64,000 nucleotides of DNA, taken from contig NZ_JBLXEC010000009.1 in the NCBI RefSeq assembly GCF_048263515.1, forward strand, positions 89,327-153,326, in the 5' to 3' direction. A program made the translations under genes and the position numbers. Positions 18,879 to 26,795 of the stretch are shown here, in pieces (the stretch's first letter is position 1; each line of letters opens with the position of its first letter). This DNA comes from Marinovum sp048263515 (GTDB lineage Bacteria; Pseudomonadota; Alphaproteobacteria; Rhodobacterales; Rhodobacteraceae). Under the pieces are notes generated by a model. That model was not told the origin of the DNA. It saw nothing but the letters and a program-made list of their open reading frames with translations, and searched no databases.

Positions 18879-20366
18879 TTGAGACCCCAGTTCAACGCAA
18901 TTTCCACGACGGCAGAGGCCGGGATGCATCCGCTGCGCCTGCGCATGGCGTGGATGATCGGCCTGACGGTGATGTTCGTGCTGACCCAGGCGCTGGCCGT
19001 GGCCGCGCGCACGCCCGACAGCTTTGCCGACCTGGCCGAGCGGATCAGCCCCGCCGTGGTCAACATCACCACCTCGACCACCGTGGCCGGCCGCACCGGC
19101 CCGCAGGGCATCGTGCCCGAAGGCTCGCCCTTCGAGGATTTCTTCCGCGAATTCCAGGACCGTGGCGGTCAGGGTGACCGGCCGCGCCGGTCCTCGGCGC
19201 TGGGTTCGGGCTTTGTGATTTCCGAAGACGGTTTCGTGGTCACCAACAACCACGTCATCGAAGGCGCCGACGAGATTCTGATCGAGTTCTTCGGCGGCCA
19301 GGAGCTGCCGGCAGAGGTGATCGGCACCGATCCCAAGACCGACATCGCGCTGCTCAAGGTCGAGGCCGAGACGGCGCTGCCCTTCGTCAGCTTCGGTGAC
19401 AGCGACACCGCCCGCGTCGGCGACTGGGTCATCGCAATGGGCAACCCGCTGGGGCAGGGGTTCTCGGTCTCGGCCGGGATCGTCTCGGCCCGTAACCGGG
19501 CGCTGTCGGGCACCTATGACGACTACATCCAGACCGACGCCGCGATCAACCGTGGCAACTCTGGCGGTCCGCTGTTCAACCTGGATGGACAGGTGATCGG
19601 CGTGAACACCGCGATCCTGTCGCCCAACGGCGGCTCGATCGGCATCGGGTTCTCGATGGCATCGAACGTGGTGACCAAGGTTGTCGACCAGCTCAAGGAA
19701 TTCGGCGAAACCCGCCGCGGCTGGCTGGGCGTGCGCATTCAGGACGTGACCGACGACGTGGCCGAGGCGATGGGGCTTGCCTCGACCTCGGGCGCGCTGG
19801 TCACCGATGTGCCCGAAGGCCCGGCCCGCGACGCCGGCATGGAAGCTGGTGACGTCATCGTCAAGTTCGACGGCCGCGACGTGACCGACACCCGCTCGCT
19901 GGTGCGCCAGGTCGGCAATACCACCGTCGGCAAGGCCGTGCTTGTGGTGGTCAACCGCGATGGCAAGACCCAGACGCTCAAGGTGACGCTCGGCCGTCGC
20001 GAAGAGGCTGAAGGCGCCGCCGTGCCGGCCTCGCAGCCGATGGATGACACCACCGATGCGCCTGCCGAGGTGATGATCCTCGGGCTGACGATCTCGCCGC
20101 TCGACGACACGCTGCGCGAACAGCTCGAGCTGCCGGCCAGCGCCGAGGGCTTGGTGGTCACCGATGTGGACGAGGTGTCCGAAGCCTATGAGAAGGGCCT
20201 GCGCGCCGGTGACGTGATCACCGAGGCCGGCCAGCAGAAGGTGACCGACATCGCCGCGCTGGAAGAGCAGATCGACGCCGCCCGCGAAGCCGGCCGCAAG
20301 TCGCTGCTGTTGCTGGTGCGCCGCGCCGGTGACCCGCGCTTCGTGGCGCTGGGCCTCGACGAATAG
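18879..20366 (+). CDS. degP: DegP/HtrA-type periplasmic serine protease
   Basis: Periplasmic protease/chaperone for misfolded envelope proteins. 495 residues: export signal, trypsin-like domain with His in VVTNNHVIEGAD, Asp in PKTDIALLKVE and Ser in NRGNSGGPLFN, then two PDZ domains (about 280-370 and 400-490). The TTG at 18879 is taken as start because the perfect AGGAGGAG at 18863-18870 lies 8 nt upstream. The first in-frame ATG (18924) has no comparable site and would shorten the signal n-region. It lies 199 bp downstream of hflK-hflC-DUF2065 and may have its own promoter. A terminator follows. Confidence 0.95.
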   Translation: MRPQFNAISTTAEAGMHPLRLRMAWMIGLTVMFVLTQALAVAARTPDSFADLAERISPAVVNITTSTTVAGRTGPQGIVPEGSPFEDFFREFQDRGGQGDRPRRSSALGSGFVISEDGFVVTNNHVIEGADEILIEFFGGQELPAEVIGTDPKTDIALLKVEAETALPFVSFGDSDTARVGDWVIAMGNPLGQGFSVSAGIVSARNRALSGTYDDYIQTDAAINRGNSGGPLFNLDGQVIGVNTAILSPNGGSIGIGFSMASNVVTKVVDQLKEFGETRRGWLGVRIQDVTDDVAEAMGLASTSGALVTDVPEGPARDAGMEAGDVIVKFDGRDVTDTRSLVRQVGNTTVGKAVLVVVNRDGKTQTLKVTLGRREEAEGAAVPASQPMDDTTDAPAEVMILGLTISPLDDTLREQLELPASAEGLVVTDVDEVSEAYEKGLRAGDVITEAGQQKVTDIAALEEQIDAAREAGRKSLLLLVRRAGDPRFVALGLDE

Positions 20367-20390
20367 GCCTTCGGCACTTCTCGATTTGGG

Positions 20391-20420
20391 AAAGGGCGTC
20401 CTGCGGGGCGCCCTTTTTCG
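20391..20420 (+). terminator. Intrinsic terminator of degP
   Basis: The stem AAAGGGCG...CGCCCTTT with a GC-rich loop is followed by TTTTTCG, 25 bp after the degP stop. Confidence 0.85.
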
Positions 20421-20439
20421 TATCCGACAGGGGCCGACC

Positions 20440-20481
20440 GCAGGGCATCGCGCAAAGAAAGCAGGGCATCACGCAAAGAAA
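20440..20481 (+). repeat. Two tandem copies of a 21-bp unit
   Basis: The unit GCAGGGCATCGCGCAAAGAA plus one A occurs at 20440-20460 and again at 20461-20481 with a single change. It lies between the degP and cold-shock terminators and is non-coding. Confidence 0.85.
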
Positions 20482-20503
20482 AAGGGCGCCCGAAGGCGCC
20501 CCG
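20478..20503 (-). terminator. Intrinsic terminator of the cold-shock gene
   Basis: Read on the minus strand, the perfect stem GGGCGCC / GGCGCCC with a TTCG tetraloop is followed by TTTTTCTTT, 26 bp after the stop. Confidence 0.92.
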
Positions 20504-20528
20504 TTCCGAACTCCGGTGAACCCGTGGT

Positions 20529-20735
20529 TCAGGCGAGCTGAAGGTTCGACGCCGACTCACGACCGTCACGGCCGGATTCGATGTCGAAGGTCACTTTCTG
20601 GTCGTCGTTCAGCGAGGTCAGGCCTGCGCGCTCGACGGCGGAAATGTGGACAAAGACGTCCTTGCCGCCCGATTCGGGTGCAATGAAGCCGAAGCCTTTG
20701 GTAGAGTTGAACCATTTCACGGTGCCATTGGCCAT
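20529..20735 (-). CDS. Cold-shock domain protein (CspA family)
   Basis: 68-residue single-stranded nucleic-acid-binding OB-fold protein, an RNA chaperone. The start MANGTVKWFNSTKGFGFI is canonical, with RNP-1 (KGFGFI) and RNP-2 (VFVHIS) motifs both intact. The start at 20735 follows AGGAG; the longer frame to 20777 lies in the leader. A leader of unknown length upstream (20736 to about 20900) could carry cold-responsive structure, but I did not identify a cold box. Confidence 0.95.
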   Translation of the reverse strand: MANGTVKWFNSTKGFGFIAPESGGKDVFVHISAVERAGLTSLNDDQKVTFDIESGRDGRESASNLQLA

Positions 20736-20928
20736 CGTGTGTCTCCTAGTGTTTTCAACCTGTTCGCGGAAGTGCAACAGCGTGGCGCGGTCGGCCGGTA
20801 TCGAGTTCGCTGAGGTCCGTGAAGGGAAAGCAGAGGATCGACTGAGGTAACGTAGCCCGGCCCTTGTGACAGGCTGCGGTGGGTCTGTCTATCTTTATTC
20901 TCGTGACGCGGCGGAACACTGCCGGCGG

Positions 20929-21477
20929 TCAGTTCCGCTCGACGGCCGCCAGCCCCAGATCGCGGGCGGTGGCGATGGTCAGTAGCGCGGTCTCGACACC
21001 TTGGGCGCGCTGATAGAGCCGCAGCGCCGCCTCGGTCTCGGGGTTGATCGCGCCAGAGATCGGCCCGTCGTAGCGCCCGCGCGCCTGCAGCGCGCGCTGC
21101 AACGAGGCGATGAACTCGGGCGTGATCTCCTCGGCGCAGAGCGTCTCGAAGACATATTCCTTGCGCGGGGTGACGATCTCCTGGCGGATTTCGGTGGAAT
21201 AGATCGCCGGCGCCAGCAGCGAGCCGTCGGTGTTGAGGATGGCGGGCTGTTCCAGCACCTGGGCGGTGCGGGTCTCGATCACCGCCGGGGTCACGTCGCG
21301 CGCCCAGCAGCTGCCGGGGCGGGCGCCGGCGGGGGCGGGCACCCGGGCCTGTTCCAGCGCGGTGAATGCGAAACGGGTCGGGGTCTCCGGCACCGGGGCG
21401 CAGGCCGTGAGCGCAAGACAGAGCCCCACGCCAAGCGGCGCGGCGCAGGCCCTGAGGAATGCGGTGCGGTGGATCAT
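20929..21477 (-). CDS. Lipoprotein with C-terminal peptidoglycan-binding domain
   Basis: 182 residues. The N-terminal lipoprotein signal has the lipobox LTAC (Cys about 26). The central part is unassigned. Residues about 128-165 (SLQRALQARGRYDGPISGAI, then ETEAALRLYQRAQG) form a PG_binding_1-like repeat. The protein is expected to be anchored in a membrane and to touch murein. It is on the same strand as the DnaE2 fragment upstream, 45 bp after that gene, and may be read from the same transcript. No enzymatic motif is visible. Confidence 0.8.
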   Translation of the reverse strand: MIHRTAFLRACAAPLGVGLCLALTACAPVPETPTRFAFTALEQARVPAPAGARPGSCWARDVTPAVIETRTAQVLEQPAILNTDGSLLAPAIYSTEIRQEIVTPRKEYVFETLCAEEITPEFIASLQRALQARGRYDGPISGAINPETEAALRLYQRAQGVETALLTIATARDLGLAAVERN

Positions 21478-21522
21478 CTGCGTCTGCCTCTGGCTCTCTG
21501 ACGGAGCGTTTCGGCGGCGAGA

Positions 21523-21942
21523 CTAGCGTCTTTGATCCGGGCCGGGAAGGGGGGCGGAAACTTCGTCGGCATCTGTGACATCGAGAAGACTGTCGAGCAT
21601 GGCCGAGATATCCTCGACCTCCTCGGCGATCACATGGGTGACGCCGGCCTCGCGCTGCAGCCGCCCGGTGACGCGCAGCATCCGCCCGGCGATGACCGCA
21701 CGGCGAAACCGCTCGTAGAGCTTGCGCCAGACGATGACATTGACCACCCCGGTCTCGTCCTCGAGCGTGATGAAGATCACCCCCTTGGCAGTGCCCGGCC
21801 GCTGCCGCAGGATCACCAGCCCAGCCACGGTGACGCGCGCGCCCTGCGGCGGCTCGTCCAGCCGCGACGCCTGCAAGGCCGAAGGCGGGCGCGGCCAGCT
21901 GTCACGGGCCTGGGAGAGAGAGGAGGAGCGAAGGATTTGCAT
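21523..21942 (-). CDS. C-terminal OB-fold fragment of error-prone DNA polymerase DnaE2
   Basis: 139 residues. From about residue 30 the sequence follows the OB-fold tail of DnaE2: RVTVAGLVILRQRPGTAKGV, FITLEDETGVVNVIVW, then RRAVIAGRMLRVTGRLQ, HVIAEEVEDIS. All polymerase, PHP and helix-hairpin-helix parts (about 900 residues) are absent, and no imuA or imuB gene lies upstream. The first 25 residues match nothing I know. The ATG at 21942 lies 2 nt from a perfect LexA box and has no Shine-Dalgarno, so the message may be leaderless. I read this as a deletion remnant of an imuA-imuB-dnaE2 cassette, or a re-used single-stranded-DNA-binding OB protein under SOS control. Confidence 0.75.
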   Translation of the reverse strand: MQILRSSSLSQARDSWPRPPSALQASRLDEPPQGARVTVAGLVILRQRPGTAKGVIFITLEDETGVVNVIVWRKLYERFRRAVIAGRMLRVTGRLQREAGVTHVIAEEVEDISAMLDSLLDVTDADEVSAPLPGPDQRR

Positions 21943-21944
21943 GA

Positions 21945-21959
21945 GAACGAATATAGAAC
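21945..21959 (-). promoter_or_regulatory. LexA (SOS) box, GTTC-N7-GTTC
   Basis: On the minus strand it reads GTTCTATATTCGTTC, an exact match to the alphaproteobacterial LexA consensus GTTC-N7-GTTC. It overlaps the proposed -10 and sits directly before the DnaE2 fragment. Confidence 0.85.
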
Positions 21960-21977
21960 ATTTTCTTCTCACCGCAA
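21950..21977 (-). promoter_or_regulatory. Candidate sigma-70 promoter overlapped by the LexA box
   Basis: A -35-like TTGCGG (21972-21977) and a -10-like TATATT (21950-21955) are separated by 16 nt. Transcription would begin close to the ATG at 21942. The placement under the LexA box fits repression. Confidence 0.5.
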
Positions 21978-22063
21978 GTTGCAAGAGCCGGGGTCGCAAA
22001 AGGGGATGAAACACCATAAGAGGCTTTGCTAACACCAAGTCGAGATTCCAAAGAGGTTCAGGA

Positions 22064-22387
22064 ATGGCAAAGATCACCTATGTCGAGCACAACGGCACCA
22101 AGCACGAGGTCGAGGTGGCCAACGGGCTGACCGTGATGGAAGGCGCGCGCGACAACAACATCCCCGGCATCGAGGCCGATTGCGGCGGCGCCTGCGCCTG
22201 TTCGACCTGCCACGTCTATGTCGACACGGCCTGGCTCGACAAGCTGCCCGAGAAGGATGCGATGGAAGAGGACATGCTGGATTTCGCCTATGAGCCCGAT
22301 CCCGAGCGGTCGCGGCTGACCTGCCAGATCAAGGTCTCCGACGCGCTCGACGGCCTGGTCGTCCAGATGCCCGAAAAGCAGATCTGA
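22064..22387 (+). CDS. 2Fe-2S ferredoxin, adrenodoxin type
   Basis: 107-residue electron carrier. The cluster cysteines are in CGGACACSTC (C-x5-C-x2-C) and LTCQ near residue 86. The C-terminal half with EEDMLDFAYEPDPERSRL is typical of the vertebrate-type ferredoxins that serve cytochrome P450s or iron-sulfur assembly. GAGG precedes the ATG. The next gene overlaps by one base. No isc or P450 genes are adjacent, so the redox partner is unknown. Confidence 0.93.
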   Translation: MAKITYVEHNGTKHEVEVANGLTVMEGARDNNIPGIEADCGGACACSTCHVYVDTAWLDKLPEKDAMEEDMLDFAYEPDPERSRLTCQIKVSDALDGLVVQMPEKQI

Positions 22388-23163
22388 TGAAAGCGCCGCG
22401 CCCGCCGCTGCGCCTGTGCCGGGCCTCCGCCCGCGGCGTCTGGCTGGCGGCGGGCCTGTGTCTCGCCGGGGCTGCCGCGGCGCAGGACCGGGCGGCGGGA
22501 TGTGACGATTTGCAGGCCAGCTACGGCGCCCCGACCGACCGCTATCCCCATGGCGTGCTGGGCGACGACCTGGAATGGGGCGCGCTCAGCGTCACCTGCG
22601 GCCCGCGGCAGCTGACCGCGCAGCTGCCCGAGACGCTGGTCTTCGAAGACGTCGCCCCGCGGCTGGCGCAACTCGACGGGCAGGGGCCTGCCGAGATCAT
22701 CGTGGTCGAAAGCCACCGCGACAAGGGCGCCCGGCTCGCGGTCTGGGCGCTCACCGACGACACCCTGCAACGCATCGCCAGCACGCCCTTCATCGGCACA
22801 CGGTTTCGCTGGCTGGCCCCGCTGGGCGCTGCCGATCTCGACGGTGATGGCCGCATGGAGATCGCCTATGTCGACCGGCCACATCTGGCCAAGGTCCTCC
22901 GCGTCTGGCGCTTCACCGAGGACGAGACCCTCACCGAAGTAGCCTCGCTGCAAGGCGTGACCAACCACCGCATCGGCGAGCGCGACATCGCCGGCGGCCT
23001 GCGCGACTGTGGCCAGGGCCCCGAGATCATTCTCGCCGACGCCACCTGGCGCCAGGTGGTCTCCGTCCGCCTCTCGGGCCAGACCCTCACCGCCACCCCC
23101 CTCGGCCCCCACCAAGACCGCACCAGCTTCACCAGGGCGCTGGCCTGCCACCCCCTGCCATAA
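22387..23163 (+). CDS. Secreted FG-GAP/VCBS-repeat-like protein
   Basis: 258 residues with a signal peptide (WLAAGLCLAGAAAAQ). It has repeat features of beta-propeller FG-GAP proteins, notably GAADLDGDGRMEIAYVDRPH with the DxDxDG calcium-type loop, and a related blade around LAQLDGQGPAEIIVVE. It is probably a periplasmic propeller without a known enzyme function. The ATG overlaps the ferredoxin stop by one base (TGATG), so the two are translationally coupled even though one product is cytoplasmic and one is exported. Confidence 0.78.
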   Translation: MKAPRPPLRLCRASARGVWLAAGLCLAGAAAAQDRAAGCDDLQASYGAPTDRYPHGVLGDDLEWGALSVTCGPRQLTAQLPETLVFEDVAPRLAQLDGQGPAEIIVVESHRDKGARLAVWALTDDTLQRIASTPFIGTRFRWLAPLGAADLDGDGRMEIAYVDRPHLAKVLRVWRFTEDETLTEVASLQGVTNHRIGERDIAGGLRDCGQGPEIILADATWRQVVSVRLSGQTLTATPLGPHQDRTSFTRALACHPLP

Positions 23164-23191
23164 AAAAATCGGGCCCCGAAAAGAGCCCGAT
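23162..23191 (-). terminator. Intrinsic terminator for the minus-strand protease-like gene
   Basis: The stem ATCGGGC / GCCCGAT is followed on the minus strand by a run of seven T. It lies between two convergent genes. Confidence 0.85.
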
Positions 23192-23199
23192 CCCGCATC

Positions 23200-23255
23200 T
23201 TCCTCTTGCCGAAAATACCCTCGGGGGTCCGGGGGCAGCGCCCCCGAAACCCCCT
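23200..23255 (+). repeat. Dispersed palindrome-containing repeat, copy 2
   Basis: CTTCCTCTTGCCGAAAATAC is followed by CCTCGGGGGTCCGGG and the hairpin GGGGGCAGCGCCCCC. It is the same family as 6225-6292 and 54465-54521 and sits between convergent gene ends. Confidence 0.8.
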
Positions 23256-23280
23256 CAGACAGGGGCCATAAGCCCCACAC

Positions 23281-25050
23281 TCACTCCCAGCAGCTGACCA
23301 GCACCGCCATGCCACGCGCCTTGTTGGTCAGGTCCTCGGGCGCCATCTCCGGCCCGCCGCGCGCCGTGCGCACCGAGACACCGGCCTTGCGCATCGCCGC
23401 CTGCAAAGCGCCGGCATCGACCGAGAAGCTCACCTCTTCCGGTAGGGTCCGCCCCTCGCCATCGCGCGGCAGCAACATGCCGATCACCGCGCCGGAGCGG
23501 TCCATCACCGGCCCGCCGGCATCGCCGGGAAGGGCCTTGAGCGACACCCGGTCGCGCGCCTCGTTGCCGTCGAGACCGCGCAGGTCGACCAGCTTGCCAA
23601 AGGTCATCGAGGGCGCGCCCAGCACGCCTTCATAGGAAAACCCGGCGACGGCGATCTCGGATTGCAGTCGCGGCGCACTGGTGGCCAGCTCGGCCACTTC
23701 CAGCGGGGCAAGCGTGGTTTCCGGCGTCAGCAGCGCCATGCCCAGCGCCGCGTCGCTGCTGGCGACCCGCGCCTCGGTCTTGCCGTCGAGGGTGATGCGG
23801 GTGCAGCCGTCGACCGCCTCGGTGGTGGTCAGGACCGTGCCGTTGTCCGAGACAAAGAACCCGGTGCGCGACAGCCGCGGCGTGCGGATCTGCAGGCCTG
23901 ACAGCAGGTCGACGGACTGGGTGTCACCGACCCCCACGCCGGAAGGCAGCACACCGGGAATGCGGGTGAAGCTGTCGGACATCTCCTGCAGCACCCGGGT
24001 GCGACGCTCTTCGTCACCGGCGGGCCAGACCAGCATGAAGCCCTTGATCTCGCCGTCGCGCAGGCTCACCTCGGTATGCGAGACGATGTCCTTGTTGGTG
24101 CCGGTGATGGTAAAGCCGCTGTTGCGGCGCTCGCGCGGGCCGTCCAGCGGCACCACTTCCAGCGTCTGGAGGATGTCATAAAGGCCGAAGAGCCGGCGCT
24201 GGTCGCCCTCCTGCGAGATCAGCAGCACCTGTGCCGGCAGATCGCCGCTGGGCACATAGCGGGCAAAGGGCGATTCATGCGCCTCGAACTTCACCACGCC
24301 CAGCGGCACCCTCATCTCGATGCCGGCGCGGTCGTCGGTCACCAGTTGCAGGTCCATGCCGTCGAGCACCGCATTGTAGTTCTGCAGCGCCAGCGCGCGC
24401 TGGCGGGTGGTCATGACGCCGGTGGCCTCGAAGCCGTTGGCCTCCTGCCAGGCGGCCATGGCGCGACGGGTGCCGGCACCATAGGCGCCGTCGATGGCGG
24501 CGTTGTAGAAGCCGGCCCATTGCAGGGCGACCTGCAGATCGCGTTTCTCCTGGCCGGTCATCTGCGCTTCCGAGCGCCGGGCCTCGGCCACTGTCTCTTC
24601 GGGCTCGGCCTGCGGGGTCTCGTCGACGACGGTGTCCTGGGCGGTCTCTTCGGCCTGCTCGGTCTCGTCGCTCTCGGGCAGGTCAGAGGTCTCGACCGCC
24701 GGGGTCGGCGACTGGGCATCTGCGCCCACCGGCCAGAACTGCCGCTGCAGCGAGCTGGTGGTCACCACGAAACTGTCGCGCGGGATCCGGCCCTGGCCGC
24801 GCAGCACGCGCAGCTCGCCGGTGGCGGCATTGCGGGTGTCATAGGGGCCCAGAACCACCGCGTACCAGCCAGAGCCGATGGCAAAGCCGTTCACATTGGG
24901 CAGGAACTCGGCGTAGTCGCGCACGCGATCCTCGGCTTCGAGAAGGCTTGGCAGCGCCTCGACCCGGATCCAGGCACGGTCCTCCTGAGCCGAGACGGCG
25001 CGCAGGCAGAATACCAGCGCGAAAAGTGATGCGAAAAACAAACGTGTCAT
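23281..25050 (-). CDS. Secreted trypsin-fold protein lacking the catalytic triad, with peptidoglycan-binding domain
   Basis: 589 residues: signal peptide; a SPOR-like segment (about 25-95, GSGWYAVVLGPYDT); an acidic linker; a PG_binding_1 repeat (about 170-225, LQVALQWAGFYNAAIDGAYG); a middle domain; and a C-terminal trypsin_2-like fold (about 390-560). Compared with DegP in this window, catalytic His is replaced (LTTTEAVDG against VTNNHVIEG), Asp is replaced (DAALGMALL against PKTDIALL) and Ser is replaced (PGDAGGPVM against RGNSGGPLF). It is therefore very unlikely to be a protease and more likely a murein-associated scaffold or sensor. The start at 25050 begins the signal peptide. Confidence 0.82.
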   Translation of the reverse strand: MTRLFFASLFALVFCLRAVSAQEDRAWIRVEALPSLLEAEDRVRDYAEFLPNVNGFAIGSGWYAVVLGPYDTRNAATGELRVLRGQGRIPRDSFVVTTSSLQRQFWPVGADAQSPTPAVETSDLPESDETEQAEETAQDTVVDETPQAEPEETVAEARRSEAQMTGQEKRDLQVALQWAGFYNAAIDGAYGAGTRRAMAAWQEANGFEATGVMTTRQRALALQNYNAVLDGMDLQLVTDDRAGIEMRVPLGVVKFEAHESPFARYVPSGDLPAQVLLISQEGDQRRLFGLYDILQTLEVVPLDGPRERRNSGFTITGTNKDIVSHTEVSLRDGEIKGFMLVWPAGDEERRTRVLQEMSDSFTRIPGVLPSGVGVGDTQSVDLLSGLQIRTPRLSRTGFFVSDNGTVLTTTEAVDGCTRITLDGKTEARVASSDAALGMALLTPETTLAPLEVAELATSAPRLQSEIAVAGFSYEGVLGAPSMTFGKLVDLRGLDGNEARDRVSLKALPGDAGGPVMDRSGAVIGMLLPRDGEGRTLPEEVSFSVDAGALQAAMRKAGVSVRTARGGPEMAPEDLTNKARGMAVLVSCWE

Positions 25051-25273
25051 ATGATGTGGTCGTCCTGGCCTGCATATTGCTCGTGTCGGCACAGTGTAGC
25101 TCATGGGGCCGGGCTTGCGAGCCGAAAATGGCGGATTTCCGCTTTTGTCACGGGATAGTCAGACCCACCTTGCCGCGCTGCCACAGTGCACTAATTGCTG
25201 CCGACAGGGGCCGGTTGATTGACCCTCGCGCCGCATCCGCCTAAGCAGGCGCAAAGCTTGCAAGGGCCATGAC

Positions 25274-26218
25274 ATGAAACGCGACACCACCGCCAAACCG
25301 CGCTCTTTCCAGGAGATCATCCTGCGTCTTCAGGCCTATTGGGCCGACAAGGGCTGCGCCGTGCTGCAACCCTATGACATGGAGGTCGGCGCCGGCACCT
25401 TTCACCCGGCCACCACGCTGCGCGCGCTGGGATCGAAGTCCTGGGCCGCGGCCTATGTCCAGCCCTCGCGCCGCCCGACCGATGGGCGCTACGGCGAGAA
25501 CCCGAACCGGCTGCAGCACTATTACCAGTACCAGGTGCTGATCAAACCCAGCCCGCCCGACCTGCAGGAGCTGTACCTCGGTTCGCTCGAGGCCATCGGC
25601 ATCGACATGACGTTGCATGACATCCGTTTTGTCGAGGACGACTGGGAAAGCCCGACGCTGGGCGCCTGGGGTCTGGGATGGGAAGTCTGGTGCGACGGCA
25701 TGGAAGTCAGCCAGTTCACCTATTTCCAGCAGGTCGGCGGGCACGACTGCCACCCGGTCTCGGGCGAGCTGACCTACGGGCTCGAGCGGCTGGCGATGTA
25801 TGTGCTGGGCGTCGATCACGTGATGGAAATGCCCTACAACGACCCCGACGCGCCGATCGCGCTGGCTTATGGCGATGTCTTCCGCCAGACCGAGCAGGAA
25901 TACTCCCGCTGGAACTTCGACGTGGCCGACACCGAGGTGTTGCTGCGCCACTTCGAAGAGGCCGAGGCCGAATGCGCCCGCATCCTGGCCCAGCCGCATC
26001 AGGACCCCAAGACCGGCAAGCGCATCGTCATGGCGCATCCGGCCTATGACCAATGCATTAAGGCGTCGCATATCTTCAACCTGCTCGACGCGCGCGGGGT
26101 GATCTCGGTCACCGAACGGCAGGCCTATATCGGCCGGGTGCGGACGCTGGCCAAGGCCTGCGCCGATGCCTTTGTCCAGACCGAGGCCGGCGGTCACGTG
26201 GTGGAGGCCGCGGAGTGA
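25274..26218 (+). CDS. glyQ: Glycine--tRNA ligase, alpha subunit
   Basis: Catalytic subunit of the bacterial alpha2beta2 glycyl-tRNA synthetase. 314 residues, including SFQEIILRLQAYWADKGCAV, QPYDMEVGAGTFHPAT, QPSRRPTDGRYGENPNR and EVWCDGMEVSQFTYFQQ, all family hallmarks. It is separated from glyS by two membrane-protein genes, as in other Rhodobacteraceae. Its stop overlaps the next start by four bases (GTGA). Confidence 0.97.
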   Translation: MKRDTTAKPRSFQEIILRLQAYWADKGCAVLQPYDMEVGAGTFHPATTLRALGSKSWAAAYVQPSRRPTDGRYGENPNRLQHYYQYQVLIKPSPPDLQELYLGSLEAIGIDMTLHDIRFVEDDWESPTLGAWGLGWEVWCDGMEVSQFTYFQQVGGHDCHPVSGELTYGLERLAMYVLGVDHVMEMPYNDPDAPIALAYGDVFRQTEQEYSRWNFDVADTEVLLRHFEEAEAECARILAQPHQDPKTGKRIVMAHPAYDQCIKASHIFNLLDARGVISVTERQAYIGRVRTLAKACADAFVQTEAGGHVVEAAE

Positions 26219-26745
26219 GCGGCAAGATAATTGCAGGAGTGATCGTGATGGTGGCCCTGGTTGCTGGTGCGCTGCTCTATTACATGCAGATCTACGCCTT
26301 TTACTCGCCTGTGGCTCCCACCGGCCAGAATGACGTGCAACTGGTTTCGCTGACCTCTGGCAGCCCGGAGCCCATTGTGTATGAGGATTTCGAGGCGATC
26401 GACGCCGACAGCTCGCCGATCCGCTACCGCGCCTGTTTCACCACCATCCACAGCCTCGCCATGCTGACCGAAACCTACGAGCTGTACGAGGCCGCCGAGC
26501 CGCGCAATGCGCCCGGCTGGTTCGATTGCTTCGACGCCGAGGCGATCGGCGAAGAGCTGCAGGCCGGCAGCGCGTTGACCTTTCTCAGCCAGAAGAACGT
26601 GGCCTATGGTGTCGACCGGGTGGTTGCCGTCACCGACGATGGCCGCGGCTATGTCTGGCACGAGCTGAACGACTGCGGCGACAAGGCCTATGACGGCACC
26701 GTGGTGGGCGAGGAATGCCCCCCACGCGAGAATTCCGCCAACTAG
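26215..26745 (+). CDS. Membrane-anchored protein of unknown function (DUF6446-like)
   Basis: 176 residues with a single N-terminal membrane helix (IIAGVIVMVALVAGALLYY) and an exported soluble domain containing three or four cysteines (RACFTT, WFDCFDAEA, LNDCGD, EECPP) that could form disulfides. The GTG start at 26215 overlaps the glyQ stop by four bases, so it is translationally coupled to a tRNA synthetase subunit. I assign it tentatively to DUF6446, a Rhodobacteraceae family found at this position. Its function is unknown. Confidence 0.8.
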   Translation: MSGKIIAGVIVMVALVAGALLYYMQIYAFYSPVAPTGQNDVQLVSLTSGSPEPIVYEDFEAIDADSSPIRYRACFTTIHSLAMLTETYELYEAAEPRNAPGWFDCFDAEAIGEELQAGSALTFLSQKNVAYGVDRVVAVTDDGRGYVWHELNDCGDKAYDGTVVGEECPPRENSAN

Positions 26746-26795
26746 GGAACAATTGTAGACGTTCGCGCGCTGACCTCCCAACAGGAGGTACGCCG

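Noticed and set aside
23281..25050. Functional HtrA-type protease annotation
   Set aside because: All three catalytic positions differ from the active DegP in the same window.
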